Made by a program: the position numbers and the translations under genes
The notes under the pieces: model-generated
What the model was told of the DNA's origin: nothing
Database searches by the model: none
What the model saw: only the letters and a program-made list of their open reading frames with translations
From: Albugo candida
Lineage: Eukaryota; Oomycota; Peronosporomycetes; Albuginales; Albuginaceae
Assembly (NCBI GenBank): GCA_905220665.1
Contig: CAJNAR010000002.1
Coordinates: 1 to 64,000, forward strand
DNA: 64,000 bases
Direction of reading: 5' to 3'
Shown: piece by piece, positions 11,147-23,099 of the stretch
How positions within the stretch are numbered: position 1 is the stretch's first letter
Layout: each line of letters starts with the position of its first letter

Positions 11147-13332
11147 TTTCCTTATGTGTTTATTAAGAAACGCCGTTTTGAACAGAAGCTCAGCCATCAA
11201 TCGTGTCACTTGCTGAGAAGGACAACATCCATTCAAGCAGTTATTTTGTACTCTCTAGTAAGTGAATTGTCAATTGTATGATAATATCACGAAATCAGAC
11301 TTTCAGATCAAGCTGAAATTTCATCTACTCATCACGGCAGCACAGACACAGACATGAAGCTTCTTTTAACATGATACTTGACGCTTAGCACCGCCCTTCA
11401 GTGCGAAGAATGCGGATAGAAGCAGCATCTAAGCATAGCTTGTGAGACATTGCATTGGTATGTCAGATCTCCATTCTCCTGTGTTGTTGCAGTAGTGTGT
11501 AGTGTGGGTACTGTAAGCGGAGTGTTCGGGAGGGCTTTCTAAATTTGACACCAGCACATATTTCTTGTGAGTCACGTTACTTTACGATACGTCTTGTTTC
11601 TGATACCAAAAAAGCTGATGCAAACAAAAGCAGGTTTGACAAGATATGAAAGTGGCTCTAAGAACGCTCAAGACATATATGCTGCTTTCTATCGCTGGGA
11701 ATGGTTGCCGACCCGTTTTGTCGTATGCTGATAATCAGTCTTTAGACATTTGCATAACTATGTATCCGTCCTGATTTGATGATAGCTGTAAAGTGCGTAT
11801 TTGATTCCGCCATAATGAGTCGTCATGTTTATGTGCTTGTATCTAGATGCGAATTTCAGCCTCGTGCTGGCGTACACCAATTTGAAAATCACGGCAAGTA
11901 TTGTGTTGATCTGAGGAACCGTAGTGCAGGACTATCAGCGAAAAGACAGATTATCATCTCACAGGTATATCCATATAAGCAGCTGAGCTTGTACGCGTGA
12001 CGTTTGAATTCTGCTGCTTTTTATCGACGACTCCGGCATATGCTCACAGCGGTAGTAGTTGATGAAAGGGCTTGGCGAGAGCATAGTTGTTTTATACAAA
12101 GAGACAAGAAAGTAAGAGTAACTTTTCTAGCGTCCTCAACAATGTGGTATAATCGAATTCAGAAACGATTGCATATCATGGACCGTTCATGTGAAGAAAT
12201 TGCCTTCTTCATATGGTGTGTGCACCTCGATAGAACAAAAAGCTTCGCACGAAAGGTGGAATGCGTCTGCACCTCTGTCTTGGTTCTTTTCATGTACCCT
12301 CAAAGAAAACGAATGTGCCAAATGTGCTGACAGTTTTCGTGGCAGCCAAAATCAAGAACTTTCTCATCTTATCATTCCGATCTCACTCAATCTGGCTTTT
12401 GTTGCTACTAAGAACTTGACATGATACTTCGATAAACCGGATCAGGTTTGCCTGGAAGCGACAATACCGAACTTCGTTTAAAGAGAACGATTGCAAAGGC
12501 ATGAGAAGAGGGGACAGATAAAGAGTGCATCGTCTGTATCACGAGCATGCGCCAAGTTTTGCACATATCCGTAATGAAGCGAACAGTATGGGTATGTCAA
12601 TCTGAACGACATCAAATTGTGCAAAATGTGTTTAGAAAGTGTGCAACAGTTCACATCATCAGTATTTTGGCTTTGGCATACATCCGTCATAATGCGGGAA
12701 TGGACATGTGATAATTGGAAAATGCAGAAGTAGTGCCTGAGCACTTGCATGGTAGACGAGAATGACAAGCTTTTTTCATCTTATTCAGCTTATATCTCTG
12801 CCTAGCGCCGAATGTTCCCATCGTAACACAGTACAACCGCTCCATTTATACAAGCAAAACTACACATTTGTCGTCTTATATGTTGATGTTATCGTAGAAT
12901 AAGCAAAAAGGAGCTCGGCACACTGTCTTTTGGATACCGATACTTGGACCTATGGACCGATGTTGCTAGTAGCGAGTCTACGATGTTGTATTGCATTTGC
13001 CATGGAGAGTCTATGTACAATGGATGGAGAAAGCGTAGCCTTTTAAATCTTGTGGATTATGATTGAGATCCAATGATAAGAGAGATGGATCTTCCATTAG
13101 GCTGCACCTTGAAAGAAGTATGATGTAATCTCATGCGGGGTAGTCAACGGTACGTAGCATTGTTAGATTCGTCTCATTGACTTTTCATAAGAAGCAATGA
13201 GACCGTAGAAGGCGATCTGTCAGACACCCACCTCCTTAGCAGTAAGCATCGAGGTAGGCTGAACAAGCTTTGGAGACAATATCTCTACGGTGTGTTTCCA
13301 TGTAAAGAGTGTGTTGATTGCCAAGTGTACTG
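11147..13332. other. No recognisable gene
   Basis: Many small open frames on both strands, none over ~110 codons and none with a known motif. No tandem repeat or RNA gene was seen. Probably more decayed subtelomeric DNA. Confidence 0.45.
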
Positions 13333-14774
13333 CTACACTCGGCCAAACACATTTGGATCTAAATATGGATCGATAGCGCGCTCATCTAATTCCACCACGT
13401 CAGTCGCTGTTTTGATCGCTTTTGCAGCCGTTGATAAGCTAATCAGCATGGAAGAAACGCACGCCGCTGCCATGACGCTGTATGTTTTATCTAAATCTGG
13501 TTTGAACTCATTACACCCTCTCAAGGCATCTTTCAGCATTAGCCCCAACCTCGTACGCCTAAGCTCCATTTCCTGTGGCTTGCAAGTGACTGTGTCGTGG
13601 ACTTGGTCGAGACGTATAACTAAAGCCAGAGACCGCCACCAAGATACCATTCACAGCAATTCCACAACGGTATTGACAAAGCAAAAGGTGCAATTTCTTT
13701 GAGTGATTGCAAGCGTAATTGCTTGTCATTGCTAAAAACAGTCAAGCGGCGATGTGTTTGATCAAAACAGAATGAGCTTCATCGTGCATTTCGGCAGCCA
13801 TCCAGTAACCAATTTCAGAATGATGTGCATTTTTGTATCGCATGTCGAGCGCTAACGTCGATTCGATCCAATGCATAGGTATCTTCAGTTTCTGCAACTG
13901 TTCCGCAGCCATTTGCGCTACATCGCAAGAATCTCGAAGCAATACAGCTCGCCAGGTAGCTTCACGTTTCACAGGGTTTTAGACGTTCAATGTCACGTAC
14001 AAAGCTTCCTGCCACAGCTTATTTCCTTCGAGTTGCATGGTGAAATTCTGATACAAATGGGATTCCCACACAGCGTCGAGTTGGTACCCGAGAGCACGTA
14101 AGATGCTGTTCAGATGCCAACTCAGTTCATAAGCAAGGTATGAAGACGTTCCGTGTAAAATTCCACTTGGTGATAGTACATTACACAACGCAACAGGTTG
14201 TTCGGCATACAATTTCAATAATTCCATCAGCATGTCATCTTTGATCCAGCCACACGTCGAGAAAGAACATGGGTCTGCCAAATTCTTTTTACAGGCTGTT
14301 TCATACATTGACAGAGCGGTTTTCAGTGAAGTGGAAGGTGCGTATTTATACCAAAAGGATAACGCGATGGCGGAGAGCCATGACAGCCTCCATTGAGACG
14401 AAGCAGGAACAGCTTCGACAGCTCCAGCGAGAACGCTATAAATGAGTATGTGGGTCTCACTGAAATGCGATAAAGACTCATCGACTCCCCATTCTAAGAG
14501 TTGTGTCATCATCAAATTTCAGAATTCGTAGTCGTCATACGTTGCAATTTGTGCGACTAGTGTGGCAAGTCTCAAGTTTCCACTATCTGCTGCGAGCTCA
14601 GCAGCATCCGTAATCTGATGTTTGCAAAAGAGCTGTAAGATGGATTCTTCCGACGTGTCTTTCCTGTGACACGACTCATCCTACAGCAAACCGATCGCAT
14701 TTTCCATCCATCTCTAGATTGCTACACGACGCAAATCGACAGAGGGCATCATATTGAGAGTTTACAAGTCCCAT

Positions 14775-14789
14775 GCATCATCAAGTACT
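14775..14789. repeat. Target-site duplication, left copy (15 bp)
   Basis: GCATCATCAAGTACT, identical to 15043-15057. The two copies bracket the tRNA-derived element exactly. Confidence 0.92.
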
Positions 14790-15042
14790 TTGTTAAGGAT
14801 TTCATTACACTGTTTATCTGGTTTTTAAACTACCTTCCTTATCCTATCATGAGTCCCTGACCGTGTGAATATCACTTAAGTCTGACTTCAAACCTAGGGA
14901 GGCAGATATTTTCCAAGCTTATTGCTTGGGTGGGCTCAAACCGCTGCCCACACTGCCGGGAATCGAACTAACGACCTCCGGCAGGGGGTCCGTGCGCTCA
15001 AGTGCTTAACCGACTGAGCTGGGTACGGAACCCTCAAACCCC
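14790..15042 (-). mobile_element. tRNA-derived SINE inserted in the Nup96 relic
   Basis: This 253-bp element is flanked by a perfect 15-bp direct repeat. Read on the minus strand from 15042, its head is tRNA-like, with an A-box region (AGCTCAGTCGGTTAAGCAC, ~15004-15023) and a B-box region (AGTTCGATTCC, 14959-14969). These form an internal RNA polymerase III promoter. The cloverleaf is not intact: the D-loop region is too long, and CTGCCGG/CCGGCAG pair around the B box. It is therefore a SINE head rather than a working tRNA gene. The body and AT-rich tail have no coding potential. A 15-bp duplication is normal for LINE-driven insertion, so a LINE such as those at 20.6-37.7 kb may have mobilised it, but I saw no clear shared 3' tail. 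Confidence 0.88.
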
Positions 15043-15057
15043 GCATCATCAAGTACT
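15043..15057. repeat. Target-site duplication, right copy (15 bp)
   Basis: Identical to 14775-14789. Removing the element and one copy rejoins the Nup96 reading frame (…VPAVLDDAWDL). Confidence 0.92.
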
Positions 15058-18000
15058 GCAGGAACCCCTGGTCCATCCTCCGCCAACACATTTCTCTCTT
15101 GACCCCACAACGCCTGTACGAGTTTCCATAATACTACGATATGAAGCTCCACTTTGCGACTCTGAAAGGCTTGCCAGTCGCTGTGATGATCCATGTATTT
15201 TCAGTACTGATGTAGAGCGTGCGTGACACCAATTCTTGTAGCCATTTGGAAATGAAGATTGGGAGATGACGCAGCGAAAGTAGCACACTTGTCATGGGGC
15301 TCAAGTGTATCTCGCAACCTGTCACGTCTCGCGGTATTGTTTGATTCGAATTGCAAAGGCAGTGCGATCGACACAATTGCATACGACGGATTGGATTCAA
15401 ATGTGTTGGCGAATGCGATCAGTTTGCCACAATATGCCAATTCACCTCGCGGTCCCTACGAACAGCGGAATTAACGAACCAGAAAGATTCCAACATCATT
15501 TTGGCAAAGTAACTTCCAGCGATCGTCCCACTCGCGCTGTTTGACTCCGCATTGCTCGCTTGTAGTAAGGCACATGTGGGTGATAGCTTTTCTGGTGCAA
15601 GCTGTCTGGTTTCAGAATCCAATCCCCAAGGTTTGTACTCGTAGAGCGCTCCTATGCTTTTGCCTTTGTAGGAGATAAACTCGACCATTTCAGCAGTGTC
15701 GGTATCGTCATCCTCGGGCGCAAGATGACTGTAGAATTCTTTCGAGGGATTCCACTTGGTCGTATCTTCTTCCAGGAATGCTTTGGGATCAGTACTCTCA
15801 AAGAAGTCAATTTGCATGGGCTCACGGACAGACATGTCCATCACAAGGTTCTTTATCGTTGTCTGATGCTGTTCAATGTGCGTTGGATGCTTGTCGGTAT
15901 AAAACAGACGCCTTATCGGTGGAATGGCAAGCTCGAGTCGCTTTTGTGGAAAGCCGACGGGGGAAGCCAAAGAATGATCCATTGCAATTTCCAAAGTCTT
16001 CTCACTACAGTTCGGTGAATCGTCTGTTCTCTGATCGCTCCCTTCGTCCATTTCCGTCTCTTTTTCGTTGTCTTTGATCCCATAACGACTGAAATGCTCC
16101 ACACTGAATCGCCATATTCCGAGTGCTACGGAATAAACGATAAAGTCTGCATCGATATCTCTTGTTCGTTGTATCACGCGTTCTTCGTATCGTTTCACCA
16201 ATCGGGTCGTCCTAATGTGGTGGAAATATCTTCAAAAGCTCCACAATCGCAGGCTCAATCAGACCCTCCCCGAGGGAATGCTTCTTTCCATCGTCTTTGT
16301 ACACCATAACCTCTTTCTTCTCAAATGTATCAAGTTCATCGAGGTTCAGGTTCCGAATGTCTGTGAGCCCAATCCATTCCACCGATCCAAGTTCATGTCA
16401 GCTCACAGTGAATGATCTGACTTGTGTCAGTTCTTGATGGCTCACTTGACAGATGCGGTCGTAAGGAGGAACAGTATAATAGCCTGATTTTGTTTAAATT
16501 GGAAACGCCAGGCATTTCTTCGGTTCTTTGGGGTAAGCATCGTTGATGTCACGCATCATATATGACAAGAACTCGTGATATGTCACAAATTGGTTCAGTT
16601 CTCGAGGTTTAGTTGATAAAAATTCCATCTCCTTCCCCGATATACTTTTCGATTTGTTGTCGTCGGCAACAAAGATGTCGATAACGTCACCATTTTGTCG
16701 TTGCAGTGATTTTCTGATAATTTCCCAAGTGTCCTCGGTGTCGAGTACTTCTCTACGACAGACGTATAAAATTTGTCGAGCGGATTGCGCTCCAATGTGC
16801 TTTGTGATACGTTTCTTCGTATCATCCAATTTCTCATGAAGGGAGACATCAAGCGAGAATGGAGAATTCTCTACGCCATACTGGAACGTAATTCGTATTC
16901 GGCCATCTGTCTCTTCCGCGACAGTGTCCGTGACGATCGCCGGAACCTTTTCGACAATTCTATTCGCATGCCTCACGGAATTGTTATTGTTAATGATCAA
17001 TTTCTTCCATGATCCTCGGAATAGTGAGCCAAGCGGAAGAGAATCAACAGTATTTCTCAGATGACTCATTCTCGCTGATGTCGATGCTAAAGCTGTGGTT
17101 GGATGGAGTATCTTGGTCTTGAAAGTTTTGAATAGCGGTCCAAGAAAGTAAGAGGTACAAAGCGGACGTCGAGAGGCGCTTTTAAAGTGGAGACGCGATG
17201 CTGATGATGGTGTACTGATACTTCCACGTTTCAGGCCCACATCTTCAGAAAAGGAATGCCCTCGAGACAGTGTCGAAAAGCTATTCGATCCTACTTTTAT
17301 CGCTTGATCGTCGAGTACAGCTTTGACGATTTGATCCAGTAAGCCGTCTCCATATGACCCAGAGCCATATGGATTGATGTCAGGAGCAGCAATCAGTCCA
17401 GTTGGTTGGGCGTTGGAAGCCATATTGTTCTGAACAGAAATTTTACCAAATGTGCTACTGCCAAAGCCACTTAACGCGGACGAAGCGGTGTTTCCAGGTA
17501 CAGATGATCCAAAACCAAGACCCAGAGTACTCGTACTTGCTCCAAAAGCCGATCCGGTGCCTTGACCAAAACCATCGGTGCCAAATTCCGAGCCAAACGA
17601 TCCAGTTGTTGCGCCAAACGATCTAATAGGTGTACCTGCGGCAACAAAAGTGCCAGAATTACCAAAGATCTCAGTCGGATTCGTAGTCGTATTCGTTTAC
17701 CTGAACAGACCTCCAGACTTTGGAGCATTAAAACAGTTATTTGTATTGTTTTCCGTCGCATTTGATTGACCGACAAACCCTCCAAAGCCTGTATTCGCCG
17801 CACCAAACATTGACGAACCGCTAGTAAGAGATGGTGTCGAGCCGAAAGTAGACGGTTGGGTAGCACTAAAAGCGCCAAATGTGTTTGTAGTTGAAGGTTT
17901 AGCAGCATTATTGCTTCAAAGCTGAACGCTGCATTTCCTGTCCTCTTGCCAAAAAGAGAATTTGAAGGGTCATTAGTGGTTGTATCCGTTGCTCCAAATG

Positions 18001-18641
18001 CATTTCGAGAGGCTCCAGAAAAGAATCCAGTATTGTTACTGGCTGCAGGTGTCGTTGTACTTGTACCAAACCCACCAGCAAATGCGGGTTTTCCAAATGG
18101 TGAGCCGGTAGCACCAAATCCAGCGATTGTAGAGGTATGAAAGCCTCGACTCACACCGGATCCAAAACCTCTACTCGTCAAGCCCGTACCTGTCGGCTGA
18201 GTCGCCTGATTTCCGATCGTATTGCCAAACGCAGTATTTGTTGTTCCTGTGGAAACGAACGCCCCTGTGATCTGAAATCACCCGATGTAGCACCAATTGG
18301 CTCATCCGAAGTGGTGTTCGTACCAAATGCATTTCCAGCTGTAGCAACGCTCCAGTTGACGCCGCTGGTTGCGCATGGAGCGAAGACGATCTAAAATTGC
18401 CAGAGCCTGACGTTGCTGGAGCTCCAAAAGAACTTGAAGGCGTTGTAGTAGACCCAAATCCGGTTGACATACCTCCGAACGCGCTGGTCTTGGTATTTCC
18501 AAATAAGCTGTTACCGGTCGATTGCCCGGCGCCAAATTCTCCGGCATTGGGTGCTTGTGTTCCAAACGTGTTGGAAGTAGTTGTAACAGAAGGCTCACTG
18601 GGCTGGCAGCTCAAGCGGCGAGAGAGCGAGAGATTGTGCAC

Positions 18642-19279
18642 TTTGACGAACTGTGAGATTTTACGTGGAATTGGGATTCAATTTTCCGATACTTGTGCAC
18701 TTTTATAATGTAGACTATACATACAGAAATGTATCGAACACGTAGTTGCGCTTCACATACGTATAAGGGTACGTATACATGCCAATTTATTGACTCACAT
18801 CACTCTGATTTGATGTCACGGTGGATTTCGAGTGATGGAACATGGCGATGACGGGATAAGTCTTCACGAACTTTCATTTCAGGAACAAAGCCTGTTAGTG
18901 ACATAAAGAATTTGCGAACATTGGAAATGTGATTAAAGTCGCACATGCAGAGGCCAATTCGTATAGCAATGTCAGCTCATAGTTAGAACATAGATTCGTA
19001 TCCTGCATAAATAAATCTAATTTTCGTACTGATCTAACTCTAGCGTGACGCCTGAAGGATGGCTCTTCTCGACGCTTGCTCTTATTCATCACATGCGATG
19101 CTATAACCAGCACTTTCCGACTATTGCTTCTACTCTTTGTTTTAGGCGCAGATTAGATGCTAATAGAATCGAACGGACAAAAAAAGTCGCATCGAGTAAA
19201 CTCCAAATTCTACAAGCAATTTCTTGCACATGAGTGCATTTCTTGTGTTTGCTTTGAGACTAATTTTTTGTGACTGATA
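18642..19279. other. No gene seen
   Basis: Upstream of the Nup98-96 relic. No recognisable frame, repeat or RNA gene. Confidence 0.45.
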
Positions 19280-19801
19280 GCTGAAGAACTGTGATAGTTC
19301 GGAAAAAGAAGGTGTTCAAGTACTGCTATTTCTTGAGAATTTATACGAGCGTCTCGTCTTACAAAGCGCAGAACACAATTCGGAGCGTGCGACATCCATT
19401 TATGGCATATTGGCGATTTGTGAGGATCTTCCAGCACTTCTCTACAAAAAGCACATACTTGCGTTTGAAAAATGTCGCACGTTCCTTCGCAGCATTATGT
19501 GTGGGCCATAAATGTGACTCCATCTGTTTCCAACAATTAAGATGCATACTGTAGGGAAGGTTATGGTGGAAATACGGATCAGCTTAAAATCATAAGCTTG
19601 GATTATAGGCAAGCCATTGCTGGTGATATGGATCTTGTTAGCCTCGTAAGAAGCAGTTCTCCACTGCTGACACCAGAATGGATGAAGAATGTGGCGAAAA
19701 TGGAACAACTTGAACTGATGCGGAACAAATCATTTGTCTATTACATAGTAACCTCCGTCGATGCCCAACATGTTCTCTCCATTATCAACGATGCGCACTG
19801 A
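19280..19801 (+). pseudogene. Unidentified decayed gene fragment
   Basis: Two plus-strand stretches look like real helical protein. The first is ~19280-19500, with VQVLLFLENLYERLVLQSAE and LPALLYKKHILAFEKCRTFL. The second is 19598-19801, with DMDLVSLVRSSSPLLTPEWM. They are in different frames with stops between, as in the neighbouring relics. The style suggests an alpha-solenoid protein, but I cannot name it. Confidence 0.4.
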
Positions 19802-20579
19802 AGTTGTAATTCACCTTATGGTAATATTGACATGAGTTATGGTAAGACGAAAATCGATCGATATGACGCAACTTGTTTTGATCGCGGACGTCTATAGTCA
19901 GAAATGCATTGGTTGAAATGAATTCAGAGTTATCGCACACAATGGGTAAAGGTGGCTGAGAGTGAACAGATGTGCGTAGCTCTACCAGGAAGCTGACAAC
20001 GGCTTGAGTCTGCTTCCAATATTATAGCAATTTAGGCTTTAGCAAGCATGACGTTCTAAGAGATAAGTAAGATAATAGAAACAAAGGACTCCATTTACAA
20101 CCGTAAACTGAAATGGATATGCGGAGGCAAAGTACCATTTTCAAATAATAAAGGGAGTTTCTAGTATTCACTCCCCTCTTGATAGTATTCACTCAACCCC
20201 AAATAATTGGCTAAGATTCATCGCTCATTACTAATGCATTCGCTAAAATTCATCACCTGTGACGCGCGGTGACTCACTTTCACCTACACCTCGGCACAAA
20301 TACACAATGAAATTGAAGTCATCCTATTAACCATATCGCTCAGCACATACATCATTATGTATGCTTGAATATGTATATAATTAAAAGTGGCTTTTATTTA
20401 GGACATAGAAGTTTACACAACTGTCGAGAAATGATAAAAAAAAAACTGTTTTTAACATCAAAAAATAACAACCTTAACTTTTTCTCTGTGAGTATTCGCG
20501 ATTATGAGAGATTGGCTGATTGATCTAGAAGCTGAAAACCTCACGGTTCTTTCCTTCTGAGTGAATTGAGTGGAGTGGT
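19802..20579. other. AT-rich spacer, no gene
   Basis: No open frame is supported. The segment ends at the 5' boundary of the plus-strand LINE. Confidence 0.5.
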
Positions 20580-20682
20580 GACTTCTCAATTCGCCGGCTA
20601 CTAAGTGCCTCGCAAAACGAATGCAACAACAGCAGTCTTTTCAAAAGAACACAAAATCTTTAACCCTCTCCTGTCGAAGACA

Positions 20683-22883
20683 ATGGTTTCTATCGACATC
20701 TCCAGCTTACCTATCGTTACATCGCCTGATTGGGTAATACGTCTACCCATCACTTGGCCGTTACTGCCACGTTGCCGCCGGAAAGTACACCAATGTGCAC
20801 GCCTAAACCGTCGGATTCTGCCATGTCTGACGAGGTAATTGGCCAATTAGAGGCCGATATGGAGATTGAGACACCTCTCTCTTCCACATCAATTCCTTTT
20901 AATCAGCCGGTGGCAATGGAAGTTGATGCCAGCAGCGCGCCATCATCTTCGAAACCGGTTAAAGTGGCAAGTAAAAACCGGCCATCGACCACGTCTGGCT
21001 GATATCTTGAAGGGTCAAGAAGAAATTCGCAAGGACAAAGCCGCGAAAAAAGCGAAGCGGAAGGTGGAAATGCCTAAACTTTTAGCTTTGAATTTACCCG
21101 CCATCGAAAAGCTTTTTGAAAACGGTCGTCCATCCTGGGATGCTTTAAATGTGCACTTGGCTGCAGCAAAGCCTTTTGGACTGCAGAATGCACAGTTTTC
21201 GATCGTCTTGGAGACGGGATAAACCTTTGTGCGCGCACCACCGGCTCAAATCCTCCAATCCTTCGTTTGAGATCACGGAAACACGATCAACGAATTATTT
21301 GATGCAGGCAAACTTGGCCAACTAGCTAAACTACCTGGAGGTGATTAACGCCTTCTTGTCATGAGCCAAGAAGTTTGCCAGATGTTGGCTCATGAGAAGA
21401 TCCCCCTCTTGGGGTACCAATACTCCTTTCGGGAGTTCGATGTTCTTGGGTCCCGCTACTTTATGGACGGGTTTGGAATTGGACCGGAAATGTCCACAAT
21501 CCACATCGCATCAACACTGCACCGTCTTGGCTGGGATGCTCTATATTAGAATTTTCGCGAAGCATTGGCTTCCAAAAGACTTAAAATGTCGACCTGGAGA
21601 GTTTATTTCCGTGGCACAAGCTGTCCCGAGCAACTCCTTGTTGGCGGAAAAGTTTGTGAGCAAAAATGTATCGAGGAGAGATACTATTTGGCTCGAGTAA
21701 AAGCTTCTCCACTCCCGTTGATCGGTTGAGGATGGGTCACCGCAGTCCGCACTGCTTCCTGCTGACGGTGGAATCTCCTCAATCGACTCAGCAACCAAAA
21801 ACGAATACTGCTCCATCGGCTCGAAGTGAAAACGTGAAGTCAAAAACACAGCAAAAAGTGGACATCATCAATATCAACAGATCCGAACTGTCAACAAATC
21901 GTCCCGAAAACACGAAACATTGACGATGAGAAAATTCCCGATGTTTACAGCTCGGTTCCACCTCAGCAGATACTTCCCTCTGCTGCTCAGGATGTCGACA
22001 AAAGGGAACAAAATTTTGAAGACAAATACGAGTCGAAGTCCACCGAAGATACGTGGACTCCAGTTAGATCTCGAAACAAGCGTAATCGATCTACGATCGC
22101 TTTCAAAGTATATCGAGCAACGCTCCTCCAAAATCGTTGGAAGGTCTGGCTATGAGCAATTATTTCACTGTGCATGGCTCTGTCGACGTCGACTTCATAA
22201 AAATCGAAGTAACCACAAAAGTAGACTTTAGAAAGAGGTAACAGATTGTACCATCTAAACTTGTTGTGAAAAATGATATGGCCAATTCTAAAGAAGCGGC
22301 TCACTTCATAAAAAAAACACATCCGGATTGAAAGGACAATTGTCCGACTCGTGTGGCAGAAGTGGTGGATTTCTTAATCCAAGATGTCAAAACAGCTCAG
22401 TCTCCTCCTCGACCGGAGAAGTTGATAAAAGACGATGTTCATGTTGCGAAAGCAAGTAAACATGCTGGATTCACATCCAACGGAGACAGTATTCTCCACT
22501 TTGCATTTGATCACCCTATAGCACTGCATGGAGTGCTAAATCATTGCATGATGTTCAATGACCCATGCTTGGAGCAAGTGGTGCGAGTCCACACAATAAA
22601 TCTTGTGCTGGCAGCATCCGAGCCGAATTCGGATACCACGTTCAACAAAAAGTGATCGAAGAAAGTTGATGGCTCTTTTCGGGCATTTCGAAGATATATG
22701 CTCGCAACGGTCGATAACTGGTGGACTACATCAGTGGAAGTGGAAGAATTGACACGAGCAACATTCTCGATCTCGTTCTTCGAGCTAATGTTGATGGGCA
22801 CGGCACCAACGATACATCATAGCGACCACTGGATCCAGTACGTTACTGTTCAGACGGTGTTGTATATTCCAACTCACCACTGA
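20683..22883 (+). pseudogene. LINE A ORF1 (structural protein), broken
   Basis: An ATG at 20683 begins a Ser/Pro-rich N-terminus (after a frameshift near 20735). This is followed by ADILKGQEEIRKDKAAKKAK and PSWDALNVHLAAAKPFGLQ (~21000-21180), and ends near DHWIQYVT (~22830). The same blocks occur in copy B (LLDIIKSQESLRKD, KWSVLATKLEAAKPF, DHWIQYLT), which shows it is the conserved LINE ORF1. Stops at ~21220 and ~21345 and several frameshifts disable it. A classical nucleic-acid-binding motif was not identified. Confidence 0.75.
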
Positions 22884-23099
22884 TGTCTGCTTCACACGAA
22901 TGTGTTGTTGCACATTTTGCGTTCACCGCTGGGTACACTTGTCTCAGCGAGTGGTTTTACGCAAAGTGGGAGAGTCCAATGTTCAATGACTTGGTACAGT
23001 TACAGTCGTCGACCCTTCTTCTTACCGACGAAGCTTCCATACTATAGCTGAAGGAGGAAGACGGAGTTAAAAAGACTCGTCGTTGGACCCCTTTTAGCT

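Larger units (their letters stand above)
13333..18641 (-). pseudogene. NUP98-96: Decayed Nup98-Nup96 nucleoporin precursor gene
   Basis: The minus strand is a colinear Nup98-Nup96 relic. From 18641 to ~17430 it encodes an FG/GFG-repeat domain (FGTQ, LFGNT, FGAPATSG, FGKPAFAGGFGTS and others). From ~16490 to ~16080 comes the Nup98 autoproteolytic domain: GYYTVPPYDRICQVSH, GLTDIRNLNLDELDTFEKKE and DDGKKHSLGEGL. The self-cleavage motif HFSRYG survives near 16090. Nup96 follows: an alpha-solenoid from ~16000, WHLNSILRALGYQLDAVWE (~14110), QLEGNKLWQEALYVTLNV (~14000), MHWIES and AEMHDEAHSVLIKHIAA (~13745), and a C-terminal helical part to 13333. In-frame stops at ~16495, ~16404 and ~16217 and frameshifts near 18370, 17910, 16190, 15420 and 13975 kill it. 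One apparent stop near 17699 could mark an intron donor. A SINE has inserted at 14790-15042. The precursor is essential for nuclear pores, so an intact copy should exist elsewhere. Confidence 0.9.

Noticed and set aside
14930..15042. Possible functional tRNA gene
   Set aside because: A and B boxes are present but no proper cloverleaf forms, and the element is flanked by a target-site duplication, which fits a SINE.
17635..17699. Possible intron in the Nup98 FG region (GTAAAC…CAG)
   Set aside because: The segment itself translates as FG-type sequence (NPTEIFGNSGTF), so a nonsense mutation is as likely; left undecided.
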